Source: Lawsonibacter faecis (lineage in GTDB: Bacteria; Bacillota; Clostridia; Oscillospirales; Oscillospiraceae). Taken from it: a DNA stretch of 64,000 nucleotides. Under the pieces are notes generated by a model. That model searched no databases. It was not told where the DNA came from and saw only the letters and a list, made by a program, of their open reading frames with translations. How positions within the stretch are numbered: the first letter of the stretch is position 1; each line of letters starts with the position of its first letter. Shown here one piece after another: positions 24,256-32,448 of the stretch. Location of the stretch: assembly GCF_014287675.1 (NCBI RefSeq), contig NZ_JACOPQ010000009.1:1-64000 (forward strand), written 5' to 3'. The position numbers were made by a program, and so were the translations under genes.

Positions 24256-25161
24256 TCAGCCCTCGCTGGGCTCGGGGACCGGCTTCTTCCGCAGGAAGGA
24301 GAATTTGGTCTCCGAGCAGATGACCGCCACAAAAATCAGAACAAAGCCGGCGACCAGCTGGAGGGACACAGGGTCGCCGTAGAAAATCACCGAGCAGAGC
24401 ACGCCGAAAACCGACTCCAGGGAGAGAATCACCGCCGCGGAGGAGGGCTCGGACCAGAATTGGCCCACGTTCTGGAACAGGAGCGCCACAGTGGTTGCCA
24501 TGACGGTGAGGTAGAGAAGCTGGACCACCATATCCGTGTTGAAGATGCTCAGCGGGGGCGGCTCTTGGAAGAGAAAGCCCAGAATCCAGGCGAAAAGCGC
24601 GGCAAAGGCAAACTGGAAGACGGTGAGGAGGTAGATGTCCTTTCCCGGCGAGACCTTGGCCACCGCCACGATGTGGCTGGCGTAGAAAATCGCGCAGCAG
24701 AGGGTCAGCGCATCCCCCCAGGTAATGGAGAAGTCCCCGTTGAGGGAGACGAAGCCCACCCCCGCCACGCAGAGGACGGCGGCCATAATATTGAACTTAT
24801 CGGGCCGCTTCTTCGCCACCAGCCAGTAGAGGAAGGGCACGATGACGCAGTACACCGCCGTCAGAAAGGCGTTTTTGGAGGGGGTGGTCCCCGCCAGTCC
24901 GAAGGTCTGAACGGAGTAGGCCAGGAAGAGGAGCGCCCCCATCACGGCGCCCCGCCAGACGTAGTCCCCTGTGAGGTTCTTCCACTTTTTCCAGCAGAGC
25001 AGGGCCAACAGGGCCGCGCCGCCGGTAAACCGGATGGCGAGCAGGAAAAAAACGGGGATACTATCCACGGCCCCCTTCATGATGAAGAAGGAGGACCCCC
25101 AGATAAAGGCTGCGATGAAGAGCATGGGCTTTGCCATGCGGCGCATAACGGTCTCACTCAT
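24256..25161 (-). CDS. EamA/DMT-family transporter
   Basis: A 301-residue membrane protein with about ten helices in two repeats, each an EamA domain (FIAAFIWGSSFFIMKG at the start of the first, GVLCSVIFYGDPVSLQLVAGFVLI near the end of the second). The ATG at 25159-25161 has AAGGAG about 12 bp upstream; an alternative start lies 13 codons earlier. Members export or import amino acids, sugars or drugs, and the substrate is unknown. It is divergent from the glycosylase gene. Confidence 0.88.
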   Translation of the reverse strand: MSETVMRRMAKPMLFIAAFIWGSSFFIMKGAVDSIPVFFLLAIRFTGGAALLALLCWKKWKNLTGDYVWRGAVMGALLFLAYSVQTFGLAGTTPSKNAFLTAVYCVIVPFLYWLVAKKRPDKFNIMAAVLCVAGVGFVSLNGDFSITWGDALTLCCAIFYASHIVAVAKVSPGKDIYLLTVFQFAFAALFAWILGFLFQEPPPLSIFNTDMVVQLLYLTVMATTVALLFQNVGQFWSEPSSAAVILSLESVFGVLCSVIFYGDPVSLQLVAGFVLIFVAVICSETKFSFLRKKPVPEPSEG

Positions 25162-25164
25162 GGG

Positions 25165-25193
25165 TTGTTTCGGCTCCTTAAGTATGTTAAGAT
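25165..25193 (+). promoter_or_regulatory. Promoter for the glycosylase-HAD pair
   Basis: TTGTTT (25165-25170), a 17-bp spacer and TAAGAT (25188-25193). Confidence 0.5.
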
Positions 25194-25221
25194 AGAACAT
25201 CAGTACAGTTGAGGTGGACGT

Positions 25222-25839
25222 ATGGCGAAATTACTGCGTGATTTTTATGACCGGCCCACGCTGGAGGTGGCCCGGGATCTGCTGGGAAAATATCTGGTGC
25301 GGGTGCAGGAGGGCGAAAAGCTGGTCTGCCGCATCACGGAGACCGAGGGGTATATCGGGCGTATTGATAAGGCCTGTCATGCTTATGGCTACAAGCGCAC
25401 CAAGCGGACCGAGACCCTCTTCGCCCCGCCGGGCACGGCGTACATCTACCTCATCTACGGCATGTACGACTGCCTGAACTTCGTGGTGGAGCCCGAGGGC
25501 GAGCCCTGCGCGGTGCTCATCCGGGCGCTGGAGGCCCGGCATCACGGCGAGCGCATCGCCCGCAACCGGTACGGGTGCGGCATGGCGGAGATGAGCGCCT
25601 ACCAGCGGAAGAACTTTCTCAACGGGCCGGGAAAGCTCTGCAGGGGGATGTCGCTCACCAGAAAGGAAAACGGCCTGGATCTGACCGGCGGGGAGCTCTA
25701 TGTGGTGGAGCGCCTCACCGACCTGGGGCTTCCCCCCTGCCCCGGAGACGGCGCGCCCTTTTCCATCCGGACGGGCAGGCGCATCGGCATCGACTACGCG
25801 GAGGAAGCCGCAGATTTTCCATGGAGGTTTTGGATTTGA
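25222..25839 (+). CDS. Alkyladenine (3-methyladenine) DNA glycosylase, AAG/MPG type
   Basis: A 205-residue base-excision glycosylase of the AAG fold. The catalytic Glu lies in RITETEGYIG, followed by KACHAYGYKRTKRTETLFAPPGTAYIYLIYGMY, the family core that holds the flipped base. It should remove alkylated purines. The length is normal for bacterial homologues. The stop overlaps the next start in TTGA (25836-25839), which couples it to the HAD hydrolase. AGGTGG precedes the ATG. Confidence 0.94.
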   Translation: MAKLLRDFYDRPTLEVARDLLGKYLVRVQEGEKLVCRITETEGYIGRIDKACHAYGYKRTKRTETLFAPPGTAYIYLIYGMYDCLNFVVEPEGEPCAVLIRALEARHHGERIARNRYGCGMAEMSAYQRKNFLNGPGKLCRGMSLTRKENGLDLTGGELYVVERLTDLGLPPCPGDGAPFSIRTGRRIGIDYAEEAADFPWRFWI

Positions 25840-26477
25840 AGCTATTTGATTTGGACGGCACGCTCATCGACTCCAACGGGGTCTGGATCGATATCGACGT
25901 GGCCTTTCTGGAGAAGCGTGGGCTCTCCTACACTCCGGAGTACAGCGCCGGGGTCGCCCACGCCATTTTCCCCACGGCGGCGAAATTCACCAGGGAGTAT
26001 TTTCAGCTCCCGGACAGCCCGGAGGACATTATGGCCGAGTGGCTGGAGATGGCCCGCCAGGCCTACGCCGGCGAGATCCCCCTCAAGCCCTTTGCAAGGG
26101 AGTACCTGGAGCAGGAATTTCAGAAGGGGGAACCCCTTGCCATCGTCACCGCCTGCGTGCCCGACCTCTGCCGGGCGGTGCTGGCCCACCACGGCCTGAC
26201 GGGACTTTTCAGGGAGATTGTCTTCGCCCATGACATCGGCATGGAGAAGCGGGACCCCCGGTTTTTTGACAGCGTGATCGCGCGTCTCGGCGTGACCGCG
26301 TCCGACTGCACCCTGTACGAGGACGCGCCGGACAACTGCGCCGCGGCCAAGGCCGCGGGCATCCGGGTCGTGGGCGTTCACGACGATTTTTTCGCCGGAA
26401 GCGAGGGGGAGATCCGCGCCGTCAGCGACAGGTACATCATGAACTTTGGGGAATTGATGGATGAACCGCTATCATAA
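25836..26477 (+). CDS. HAD-superfamily hydrolase
   Basis: The likely start is TTG at 25836 (reading MKLFDLDGTLIDS), with GGAGG 8 bp upstream inside the previous gene; an ATG five codons earlier is the alternative. The 213 residues hold the nucleophile motif DLDGT, the second motif (VTACVP) and the acidic motif IV (LYEDAPDNCAAAKAAG), with a helical cap between. This is a phosphoglycolate-phosphatase/beta-phosphoglucomutase-like phosphatase. The substrate is unknown. The 4-bp overlap with the glycosylase gene implies translational coupling. Confidence 0.88.
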   Translation: MKLFDLDGTLIDSNGVWIDIDVAFLEKRGLSYTPEYSAGVAHAIFPTAAKFTREYFQLPDSPEDIMAEWLEMARQAYAGEIPLKPFAREYLEQEFQKGEPLAIVTACVPDLCRAVLAHHGLTGLFREIVFAHDIGMEKRDPRFFDSVIARLGVTASDCTLYEDAPDNCAAAKAAGIRVVGVHDDFFAGSEGEIRAVSDRYIMNFGELMDEPLS

Positions 26478-26484
26478 CAGAGCT

Positions 26485-26509
26485 GCGGACCGCCCGCCGG
26501 GCGGTCCGC
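26485..26509 (+). terminator. Intrinsic terminator
   Basis: The 11-bp stem 26485-26495 and 26499-26509 is followed by TTTTTTATT on the plus strand. Confidence 0.9.
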
Positions 26510-26513
26510 TTTT

Positions 26514-27206
26514 TTATTGAGAAATGGCGTCCAGCGCCGCCTGACGGGCGTGGAGCAGGGTGGTGTCGAAGAGCGGAACCGTGGTATTCTCCTGGCCGAC
26601 CAGAAGGCCGATCTCGGTACAGCCCAGAATGACGCCCTGGGCGCCGGCGGCGCCCAGGGAATCAATGATGCGCAGAAACTTCGCCCTGGACGCGGGCGAG
26701 ACGACGCCCAGGCAGAGCTCGCGGAAAATCACGTCGTTTACCAGGACCCGGTCCGCCTCTCCGGGAATCAGCACCCGGACGCCGGCATCGGTCAGCACTT
26801 TTTGATAAAAGTCCTGCTCCATGGTGTACCGGGTGCCCAGCAGGGCCGCGGTCTCCACGCCCCGGGCTTTCAGCGCCCGGGCGGTGACCTCGGCGATGTG
26901 CAGGACGGGCACGCCGCAGCGGGCGGAGATCTCGGGCGCCACCTTGTGCATGGTGTTGGTGCAGAGGACGATAAAGTCGGCGCCCGCCCGCTCCAGCGCC
27001 CGGGCGGCGGCCGACAAAATTTCGGCGCTCCTCGCCCAGTCCCCGCTGGACTGACAGGCCTCAATCTCGTCGAAATCCACGCTGTAGAGGACGCACTTGG
27101 CCGAGTGGAGGCCCCCCAGCCGCTCCCTCACCACGGTATTGATGATCTGATAGTAGGTGACGGTGCTCTCCCAGCTCATACCGCCGAGCAGGCCGATGGT
27201 TTTCAT
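26514..27206 (-). CDS. Aspartate/glutamate racemase family protein
   Basis: The 230 residues begin MKTIGLLGGMSWESTVTYYQ, the standard opening of the aspartate racemase family. The two active-site cysteines of the PLP-independent mechanism are Cys82 (VLCTNTMHK) and Cys196 (ILGCTEIG). It should interconvert L- and D-aspartate or glutamate; the family cannot be split further by eye. GAGGAGAGAACGCC precedes the ATG. It is a single gene. Confidence 0.92.
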   Translation of the reverse strand: MKTIGLLGGMSWESTVTYYQIINTVVRERLGGLHSAKCVLYSVDFDEIEACQSSGDWARSAEILSAAARALERAGADFIVLCTNTMHKVAPEISARCGVPVLHIAEVTARALKARGVETAALLGTRYTMEQDFYQKVLTDAGVRVLIPGEADRVLVNDVIFRELCLGVVSPASRAKFLRIIDSLGAAGAQGVILGCTEIGLLVGQENTTVPLFDTTLLHARQAALDAISQ

Positions 27207-27290
27207 GGCGTTCTCTCCTCAAACATTATCCGTGTCATGCTGCGCTTCGGATATATGGCCGGAGCGCCGGGGTACGCGCCTCCCGAGCGC

Positions 27291-29768
27291 CTATCCTCCG
27301 CACTTCTCCATATGGGCCGCCGCCGACTTGAGCATCAGCCGCTTGGTGCCCACATTATCGAAGGCGATCTCCACAAGGGCGTCGCCCCCCATGGGGGTGA
27401 GGGCAGTCACCATGCCGCGGCCGAAGGCCTTGTGGGTCACCATGTCCCCCTTCTGGAAAGAGGGCAGGGCCCCTCCCACCTTGCCCGGTCCGCCGGTGGG
27501 GCGGCTGGCGGTGGGCTTGGCCCCGGCGGCATAGCCGTGGGTGGTGCTGCTGCCAACGGAGTAGCCCCGGTCCCCCTGGAAAATCGCGGCGGCCTTCCGC
27601 CGCTCGGCGGCGGTGGGCAGGACCCGCTGGCCCTCGCCGTCGTTCTCTGAGAGGAAATTCCTGCCCGACTTCTCCACAAACGTCTCGGGAATCTCTCCCA
27701 CGAAGCGGGAGGGCCGGTTGGCGCTGGTGCGGCCGAAGAGCATCCGCTGGGCCGCGCAGGTCATATAGAGCTTCTCCTTGGCGCGGGTCATGGCCACGTA
27801 GCAGAGACGGCGCTCCTCCTCCATCTCCTCCATCTCGCCGATGGCGCGGATGCCGGGGAAGATGCCCTCCTCCACGCCCACCACGAATACCACGGGGAAC
27901 TCCAGGCCCTTGGCGGAGTGCATGGTCATCATCACCACGCAGTCCTCGTTGGGGTCGTGGTTGTCAAGGTCCGTATAGAGGGCGATCTCATCCAGGAAGC
28001 CGGAGAGGCTGGGCTCCTCGGCGTTTTCCAGGTAGCCGTTGATGGAGGTAAGCAGCTCCTGTACGTTTTCCAGGCGGGTGCGGTCCTCCACGGTGTTTTT
28101 CTGCTCCAGCATGACGGCATAGCCGGTGCGCTGGACCAGCTCCTCATAGAAGGCCGGGAGCTCCAGCTCTCCGGAGAGTCTGCGCAGCTCCTCCACCATG
28201 TCGGTAAAGGCGGCCAGCTTGGCGGCGGACTTCTGGAGCTCGGGGTAAGCCCGGGCGCGGCGCACCACCTCCCAGAGGGAGCGGCCCTCCTGGGCGGCGA
28301 TGTTCTGAGCCCGCTCAATGGTGGTGGCGCCGATGCCCCGGGGGGGATTGTTGATGATGCGCTGCAGGCGCAGGTCGTCTCCGGGGTTGTTGACCACGCA
28401 GAGGTAGGCCAGCATATCCTTGACCTCGGCCCGGTCGAAGAAGCGGATGCCCCCGATGATGCGGTAGGGGATGCCGTTGCGCTTGAAGGCGGTTTCGATC
28501 TGGTTGGACTGGGCGTTCATCCGGTAGAGGATGGCGTGGTCCTTCCACTTGCGGCCGGCGGAGTAGCCGGAGAGAATTTGGGCGGAGACGAACTGGGCCT
28601 CGTCGTGCTCGTTCATGGCCGTGTAGCAGTTCACCTTGTCGCCCTCGTCGTGCCGGGTCCACAGCTCCTTGCCCTTGCGGCCCTGGTTGTTCTTGATAAC
28701 GGCGTTGGACGCCTCCAGAATATTCCTGGTGGAGCGGTAGTTCTGCTCCAGGCGGATGACCCGGGAGCCCTTGTACTGCTGCTCGAAGGAGAGGATATTC
28801 TCAATGGTGGCGCCCCGGAACCGGTAGATGGACTGGTCGTCGTCCCCCACCACGCAGATGTTCTCATACCGCCCGGCCAGGGTGGAGGCCAGGAGGTACT
28901 GGAGGTTGTTGGTGTCCTGATACTCGTCGATGAGGACGTAGCGGAACTTGCGCTGGTAGTACTCCCGCACGTCCTCGAAGCCCTGGAGAAGGCGCACGGT
29001 GAGGAGGATGATATCGTCAAAGTCCAGGGCACTGGCCTCCCGGAGACGACGCTCGTACTCGGCGTAAACCTTGGCGATTTTCTGCAGGCGGAAGTCTCCG
29101 GCCTTGTCGCACTCCTGCACATAGTCGGCCCCCGACTTCATGGCGTCCTTTGCCCGGGAAATGTACCCCAGGATGCTCTTGGCGGGAAACGCCTTGTCGT
29201 CCAGGTTAAAGTCCTTGATAATGTCTTTCACCACCCGCTCGGAGTCGGCGCTGTCGTAGATGGTGAAGGATTTGTTGTACCCCAGGCGGTCGATATCCCG
29301 CCGGAGGATACGCACGCAGGCGGAGTGGAAGGTGCTGGCCCAGATGTCGTTCGCCTCAGGACCCAGCATCCGCTCCAGCCGCTCCTTCAGCTCCCCGGCG
29401 GCCTTGTTGGTGAAGGTGATGGCGATGATGGACCAGGGCACCGCGCTGTCCAGCTTGCAAAGCCGCTCCTGACGCTCCTTCTTTTCGGGCGCGGGGTCTT
29501 TTATGTAGTCCTCAAGAAAGGCGAGATCGTCCTCGGTGACCCACTCGGGCACGTCGTCCGCGTCGGAGCCGCGGCCGTACTTCATCAGGTTGGCGATGCG
29601 GTGGATCAGCACCGTGGTCTTGCCGCTTCCAGCGCCCGCCAGCAGCAGCAGCGGACCCTCGGTGGCCAGGACGGCCCTGCGCTGCTCCGGGTTCAGGTTT
29701 TGATAGTCCAGCTCAATGGCGGCGCGCCGGGCCTTGCAGAATCTCAGTTCCAGTTCGTGTTCCAGCAT
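27291..29768 (-). CDS. pcrA: UvrD/PcrA-type DNA helicase
   Basis: An 825-residue superfamily 1A helicase. Visible are the Q motif (LNPEQRRAVL), Walker A (LAGAGSGKTT), the Walker B DEYQDTN, QNYRST and the GLEFPVVFVVG/RLCYVAMTRAKE C-terminal motifs. The acidic insertion after Walker A (GRGSDADDVPEWVTEDDL) is longer than usual. The tail (HKAFGRGMVTALTPMGGDALVEIAFDNVGTKRL) is the Tudor-like PcrA C-terminal domain that contacts RNA polymerase. It unwinds DNA in repair and clears replication-transcription conflicts. The start follows GGTGAACTC. Confidence 0.95.
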   Translation of the reverse strand: MLEHELELRFCKARRAAIELDYQNLNPEQRRAVLATEGPLLLLAGAGSGKTTVLIHRIANLMKYGRGSDADDVPEWVTEDDLAFLEDYIKDPAPEKKERQERLCKLDSAVPWSIIAITFTNKAAGELKERLERMLGPEANDIWASTFHSACVRILRRDIDRLGYNKSFTIYDSADSERVVKDIIKDFNLDDKAFPAKSILGYISRAKDAMKSGADYVQECDKAGDFRLQKIAKVYAEYERRLREASALDFDDIILLTVRLLQGFEDVREYYQRKFRYVLIDEYQDTNNLQYLLASTLAGRYENICVVGDDDQSIYRFRGATIENILSFEQQYKGSRVIRLEQNYRSTRNILEASNAVIKNNQGRKGKELWTRHDEGDKVNCYTAMNEHDEAQFVSAQILSGYSAGRKWKDHAILYRMNAQSNQIETAFKRNGIPYRIIGGIRFFDRAEVKDMLAYLCVVNNPGDDLRLQRIINNPPRGIGATTIERAQNIAAQEGRSLWEVVRRARAYPELQKSAAKLAAFTDMVEELRRLSGELELPAFYEELVQRTGYAVMLEQKNTVEDRTRLENVQELLTSINGYLENAEEPSLSGFLDEIALYTDLDNHDPNEDCVVMMTMHSAKGLEFPVVFVVGVEEGIFPGIRAIGEMEEMEEERRLCYVAMTRAKEKLYMTCAAQRMLFGRTSANRPSRFVGEIPETFVEKSGRNFLSENDGEGQRVLPTAAERRKAAAIFQGDRGYSVGSSTTHGYAAGAKPTASRPTGGPGKVGGALPSFQKGDMVTHKAFGRGMVTALTPMGGDALVEIAFDNVGTKRLMLKSAAAHMEKCGG

Positions 29769-29807
29769 GAGTTCACCATGTCCTTTTCTCTATTCGCAGT
29801 ACTTTTT

Positions 29808-29836
29808 ATTGTATCTCATTCCCGTGAATAGGTCAA
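29808..29836 (-). promoter_or_regulatory. Sigma-A promoter of pcrA
   Basis: TTGACC (29831-29836), a 17-bp spacer and TACAAT (29808-29813) on the minus strand. Confidence 0.75.
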
Positions 29837-29887
29837 CCACTCATCTGCCCGTTGTTCCACCCCCTCCTCCAGGTCTCACTGGTCTCA

Positions 29888-29916
29888 TTGAAACACGCCC
29901 GGCCCCGTGGTAGAAT
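29888..29916 (+). promoter_or_regulatory. Promoter of the methyltransferase leader
   Basis: TTGAAA (29888-29893), a 17-bp spacer and TAGAAT (29911-29916). It leaves a leader of about 150 nt before the methyltransferase gene. Confidence 0.75.
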
Positions 29917-29950
29917 AGAGCATCCTGTATAGGAGGCGGTGAGCTCTGCC

Positions 29951-29986
29951 ATGAGACTGATACGAGGTAATTGCCCGGTGCAGTAG
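29951..29986 (+). CDS. Possible leader peptide MRLIRGNCPVQ
   Basis: An 11-codon frame starts at 29951 with AGGAGG (29931-29936) upstream, somewhat far at 14 nt, and stops at 29984-29986. Its last codons form the 5' arm of the hairpin at 29976-30039. A short frame overlapping a hairpin ahead of a methyltransferase gene is the layout of ribosome-stalling leaders. Expression is inferred, not shown. Confidence 0.45.
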   Translation: MRLIRGNCPVQ

Positions 29987-30039
29987 CGGCAGATTGCACT
30001 GGGATGACGTCCGATAGCTGCTGCCGGTTAACTGCACCG
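29976..30039 (+). promoter_or_regulatory. Leader hairpin before the methyltransferase gene
   Basis: CGGTGCAGT (29976-29984) pairs with ACTGCACCG (30031-30039), and CGGCAG (29987-29992) with CTGCCG (30021-30026). A second small stem, TTCAAAA/TTTTGAA (about 30041-30060), ends next to the ribosome site. There is no T-tract, so control would be translational. Confidence 0.55.
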
Positions 30040-30074
30040 TTCAAAAGGACCGAATTTTGAAGGGAGTAGTTAAA

Positions 30075-30833
30075 ATGAACGCTTTTAAATTACAGGACCT
30101 CTGGCGCTCCGAGGAAAAAACCGCCCATATCCATGGCTGGGATTTCTCCCATCTTGCCGGCCGCTTTACGGAGGAGACCGACTTGCCCTGGGACTATGGC
30201 TCGCTCGCCCGCTCCCGCCTGAGGCCGACCGACCGGCTGCTTGACTTGGATACGGGCGGCGGCGAATTTTTGCTGGAGCTCCGCCACCCCTATGCCCTGA
30301 CCAGCGCGACTGAGGCGTATCCGCCCAATGCTGCCCTTTGCCGGACGGTTCTGACGCCCCTTGGTATTGATTTCCGGGAGACGGACGCCGCCGGACCGCT
30401 TCCCTTTGCCGACGCATCCTTTGACATCGTCCTCAACCGGCATGGGCGCTACTGTATTTCAGAGCTGTACCGCATACTGAAGCCCGGCGGGCTCTTTTTG
30501 ACCCAGCAGGTGGGTGAGGACAACGACCGTGAACTGGTGGAGCTGCTGCTGCCCGGAACGGCGAAGCCCTTCCCCGGCATGAATCTCGCTGAACAGCGCG
30601 CATGCTTTGCCGCCCAGGGCTTCACCATCCTCCGCGGTGAGGAGGCCTTCCGCCCCATCAGCTTCTTCGATGTGGGCGCGCTGGTCTGGTTTGCCCGGGT
30701 CATCCCCTGGGAGTTTCCCGGCTTTTCCGTGGACGCATGTCTGGACCGTCTGCTGTACGCGCAGCGGCTTCTGGAGACCCGCGGCTCAGTGGACGGCACG
30801 ATCCACCGCTACCTTATCGAGGCACAAAGGTAA
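30075..30833 (+). CDS. Class I SAM-dependent methyltransferase
   Basis: The ATG at 30075 is preceded by GGGAG; a start six codons earlier would bury that site. The 252-residue protein has motif I as LLDLDTGGGEFLLEL (near residue 62), the acidic strand end SATEAYP, the post-motif PLPFADASFDIVLNRH and LKPGGLFLTQQVG. That is the COG2226-like small-molecule methyltransferase fold; it is not an Erm rRNA methylase. The methyl acceptor is unknown. The leader ORF and hairpin upstream suggest induced expression. Confidence 0.85.
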   Translation: MNAFKLQDLWRSEEKTAHIHGWDFSHLAGRFTEETDLPWDYGSLARSRLRPTDRLLDLDTGGGEFLLELRHPYALTSATEAYPPNAALCRTVLTPLGIDFRETDAAGPLPFADASFDIVLNRHGRYCISELYRILKPGGLFLTQQVGEDNDRELVELLLPGTAKPFPGMNLAEQRACFAAQGFTILRGEEAFRPISFFDVGALVWFARVIPWEFPGFSVDACLDRLLYAQRLLETRGSVDGTIHRYLIEAQR

Positions 30834-30902
30834 CTCGCATCCAGGTTTTCTAAAAATCTCCGCAGGGCAAGCCTGGCAGAGCTGCGTCGTCCGCGCTTTT
30901 CC

Positions 30903-30931
30903 TTGCCTTTTCACCGAAAACCATGTATACT
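30903..30931 (+). promoter_or_regulatory. Promoter of the SNF transporter gene
   Basis: TTGCCT (30903-30908), a 17-bp spacer and TATACT (30926-30931). Confidence 0.65.
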
Positions 30932-31013
30932 ACTCAAGCTGACTTTTACACTTTAAATAGGCGAGCGGCGTTCCCGTCTTTTTTCAAATCCAACGTCTTC
31001 GGAGGTATCTGCA

Positions 31014-32345
31014 ATGGCGCAAGACCACTCCTGCCCGGCCCGCAGCGGTAAATTCAACAGCTCCATCGGCTTTATCCTGGCCGCCGTCGGATCCGCCGTG
31101 GGCATGGGCAACATCTGGCTCTTCCCCTACCGCATGACCCAGTGCGGCGGCGGGGCGTTCCTCATTCCCTACTTCATCTTTGTGGCCCTGTTCAGCTACT
31201 GCGGCCTCTCAGGCGAGTTCGCCCTGGGCCGCCTCACAGGGACAGGCACCATGGGCTCCTTCGACTACGCCCTCAAGTCCCGCGGAAAGCGCGGCGGGAA
31301 GCTCATCGGCGTCATGCCCCTCCTGGGCGTGCTGGGCATTGCCATCGGATACTCGGTGGTGGTGGGCTGGGGCCTGCGGTACACGGCGGGGGCAATTTCC
31401 GGCTCGATTCTGGCGGGGAACGCCCAGAGCTTCTTCGACGGCCTGGCTGTTTCCTTTGGCTCCATCCCCTGGCACCTCATCGCCATCGGTCTGACGGTGG
31501 TCATCCTGGTCTTCGGCATCTCAGCCGGAATTGAAAAGATCAGCAAGTTCATGATGCCCGCGTTCTTCATTCTCTTCCTCATCATCGCCGTGCGGGTGGC
31601 CTTTCTGCCCGGCGCGTCGGAGGGGTATAAGTTCCTCCTTCTGCCCGACTTCTCCAAGCTTCTGGAGCCCATGACATGGGTCTACGCCATGGGACAGGCC
31701 TTCTTCTCCCTGTCCATCAACGGTGCGGGAATGCTGATTTACGGCAGCTACATGAAGAAGAGCGAGGACATCATCCACCACTCGGTCATCACCGCCCTGC
31801 TGGATTCCCTGGCCGCCCTGCTGGCCTCCTTCGCCATCATCCCGGCGGTCTTCGCCTTTGGCATCTCCCTGGACCGCGGGCCCTCCCTCATGTTCGTCAC
31901 CCTGCCCCAGGTCTTTCAGCAGATGCCCGGCGGGCGGATTTTCGCCATTCTCTTCTTCGTGTCCGTGTTCTTCGCGGGCATTACCTCTTTGATGAACATG
32001 CTGGAGGCCTGCTCCGCAGCCCTGGAGAAGAACGCGCGCCTTCCCCGCTGGACCTCTATCCTCATCGTGGGCGCGGTGGTCTTCGGCGTGTCGGTCTTCC
32101 TGGAGTCCCTGGCGGGCATGGGGAGCTGGATGGACCTCATCACCATCTATGTCGCCCCCTTCGGCGCGGTCCTGGCGGCTGTGTTCATCTACTGGGTGCT
32201 GGGTCTGGACCCCATCAGGAAGGAGCTGATGCTGGGCCGGGACAAGCCCATCGGCAGAGCCTTCGACTTCCTCTCCAAATATATCTACGTGCCCATCTCG
32301 GCGATTGTGGTGATTCTCGGCATCGCCTACGGCGGGATAGGATAA
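31014..32345 (+). CDS. Sodium-dependent SNF (NSS) family transporter
   Basis: A 443-residue membrane protein with 11-12 helices. The first helix carries GFILAAVGSAVGMGNIWLFPY, the sodium- and substrate-site motif of the neurotransmitter:sodium symporter family (LeuT, TnaT). It should import an amino acid or amine with Na+. The length matches bacterial 11-12-helix members. GGAGG lies before the ATG at 31014. It is monocistronic and ends in a strong terminator. A sodium gradient would be needed to drive it. Confidence 0.93.
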   Translation: MAQDHSCPARSGKFNSSIGFILAAVGSAVGMGNIWLFPYRMTQCGGGAFLIPYFIFVALFSYCGLSGEFALGRLTGTGTMGSFDYALKSRGKRGGKLIGVMPLLGVLGIAIGYSVVVGWGLRYTAGAISGSILAGNAQSFFDGLAVSFGSIPWHLIAIGLTVVILVFGISAGIEKISKFMMPAFFILFLIIAVRVAFLPGASEGYKFLLLPDFSKLLEPMTWVYAMGQAFFSLSINGAGMLIYGSYMKKSEDIIHHSVITALLDSLAALLASFAIIPAVFAFGISLDRGPSLMFVTLPQVFQQMPGGRIFAILFFVSVFFAGITSLMNMLEACSAALEKNARLPRWTSILIVGAVVFGVSVFLESLAGMGSWMDLITIYVAPFGAVLAAVFIYWVLGLDPIRKELMLGRDKPIGRAFDFLSKYIYVPISAIVVILGIAYGGIG

Positions 32346-32349
32346 ATAA

Positions 32350-32391
32350 ACGAAAACCGGCGGACAGCCCTGGGCTGTCCGCCGGTTTTCG
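32350..32391. terminator. Bidirectional terminator
   Basis: The stem CGAAAACCGGCGGACAGCC pairs with its complement (about 32351-32369 and 32373-32391), with A and T tracts at the feet. Confidence 0.8.
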
Positions 32392-32448
32392 TTGTTCGGC
32401 CCTCCATGGGAGGGGCCGAAGGGCGCGCCGCATTTTGCTCTGCACCCC

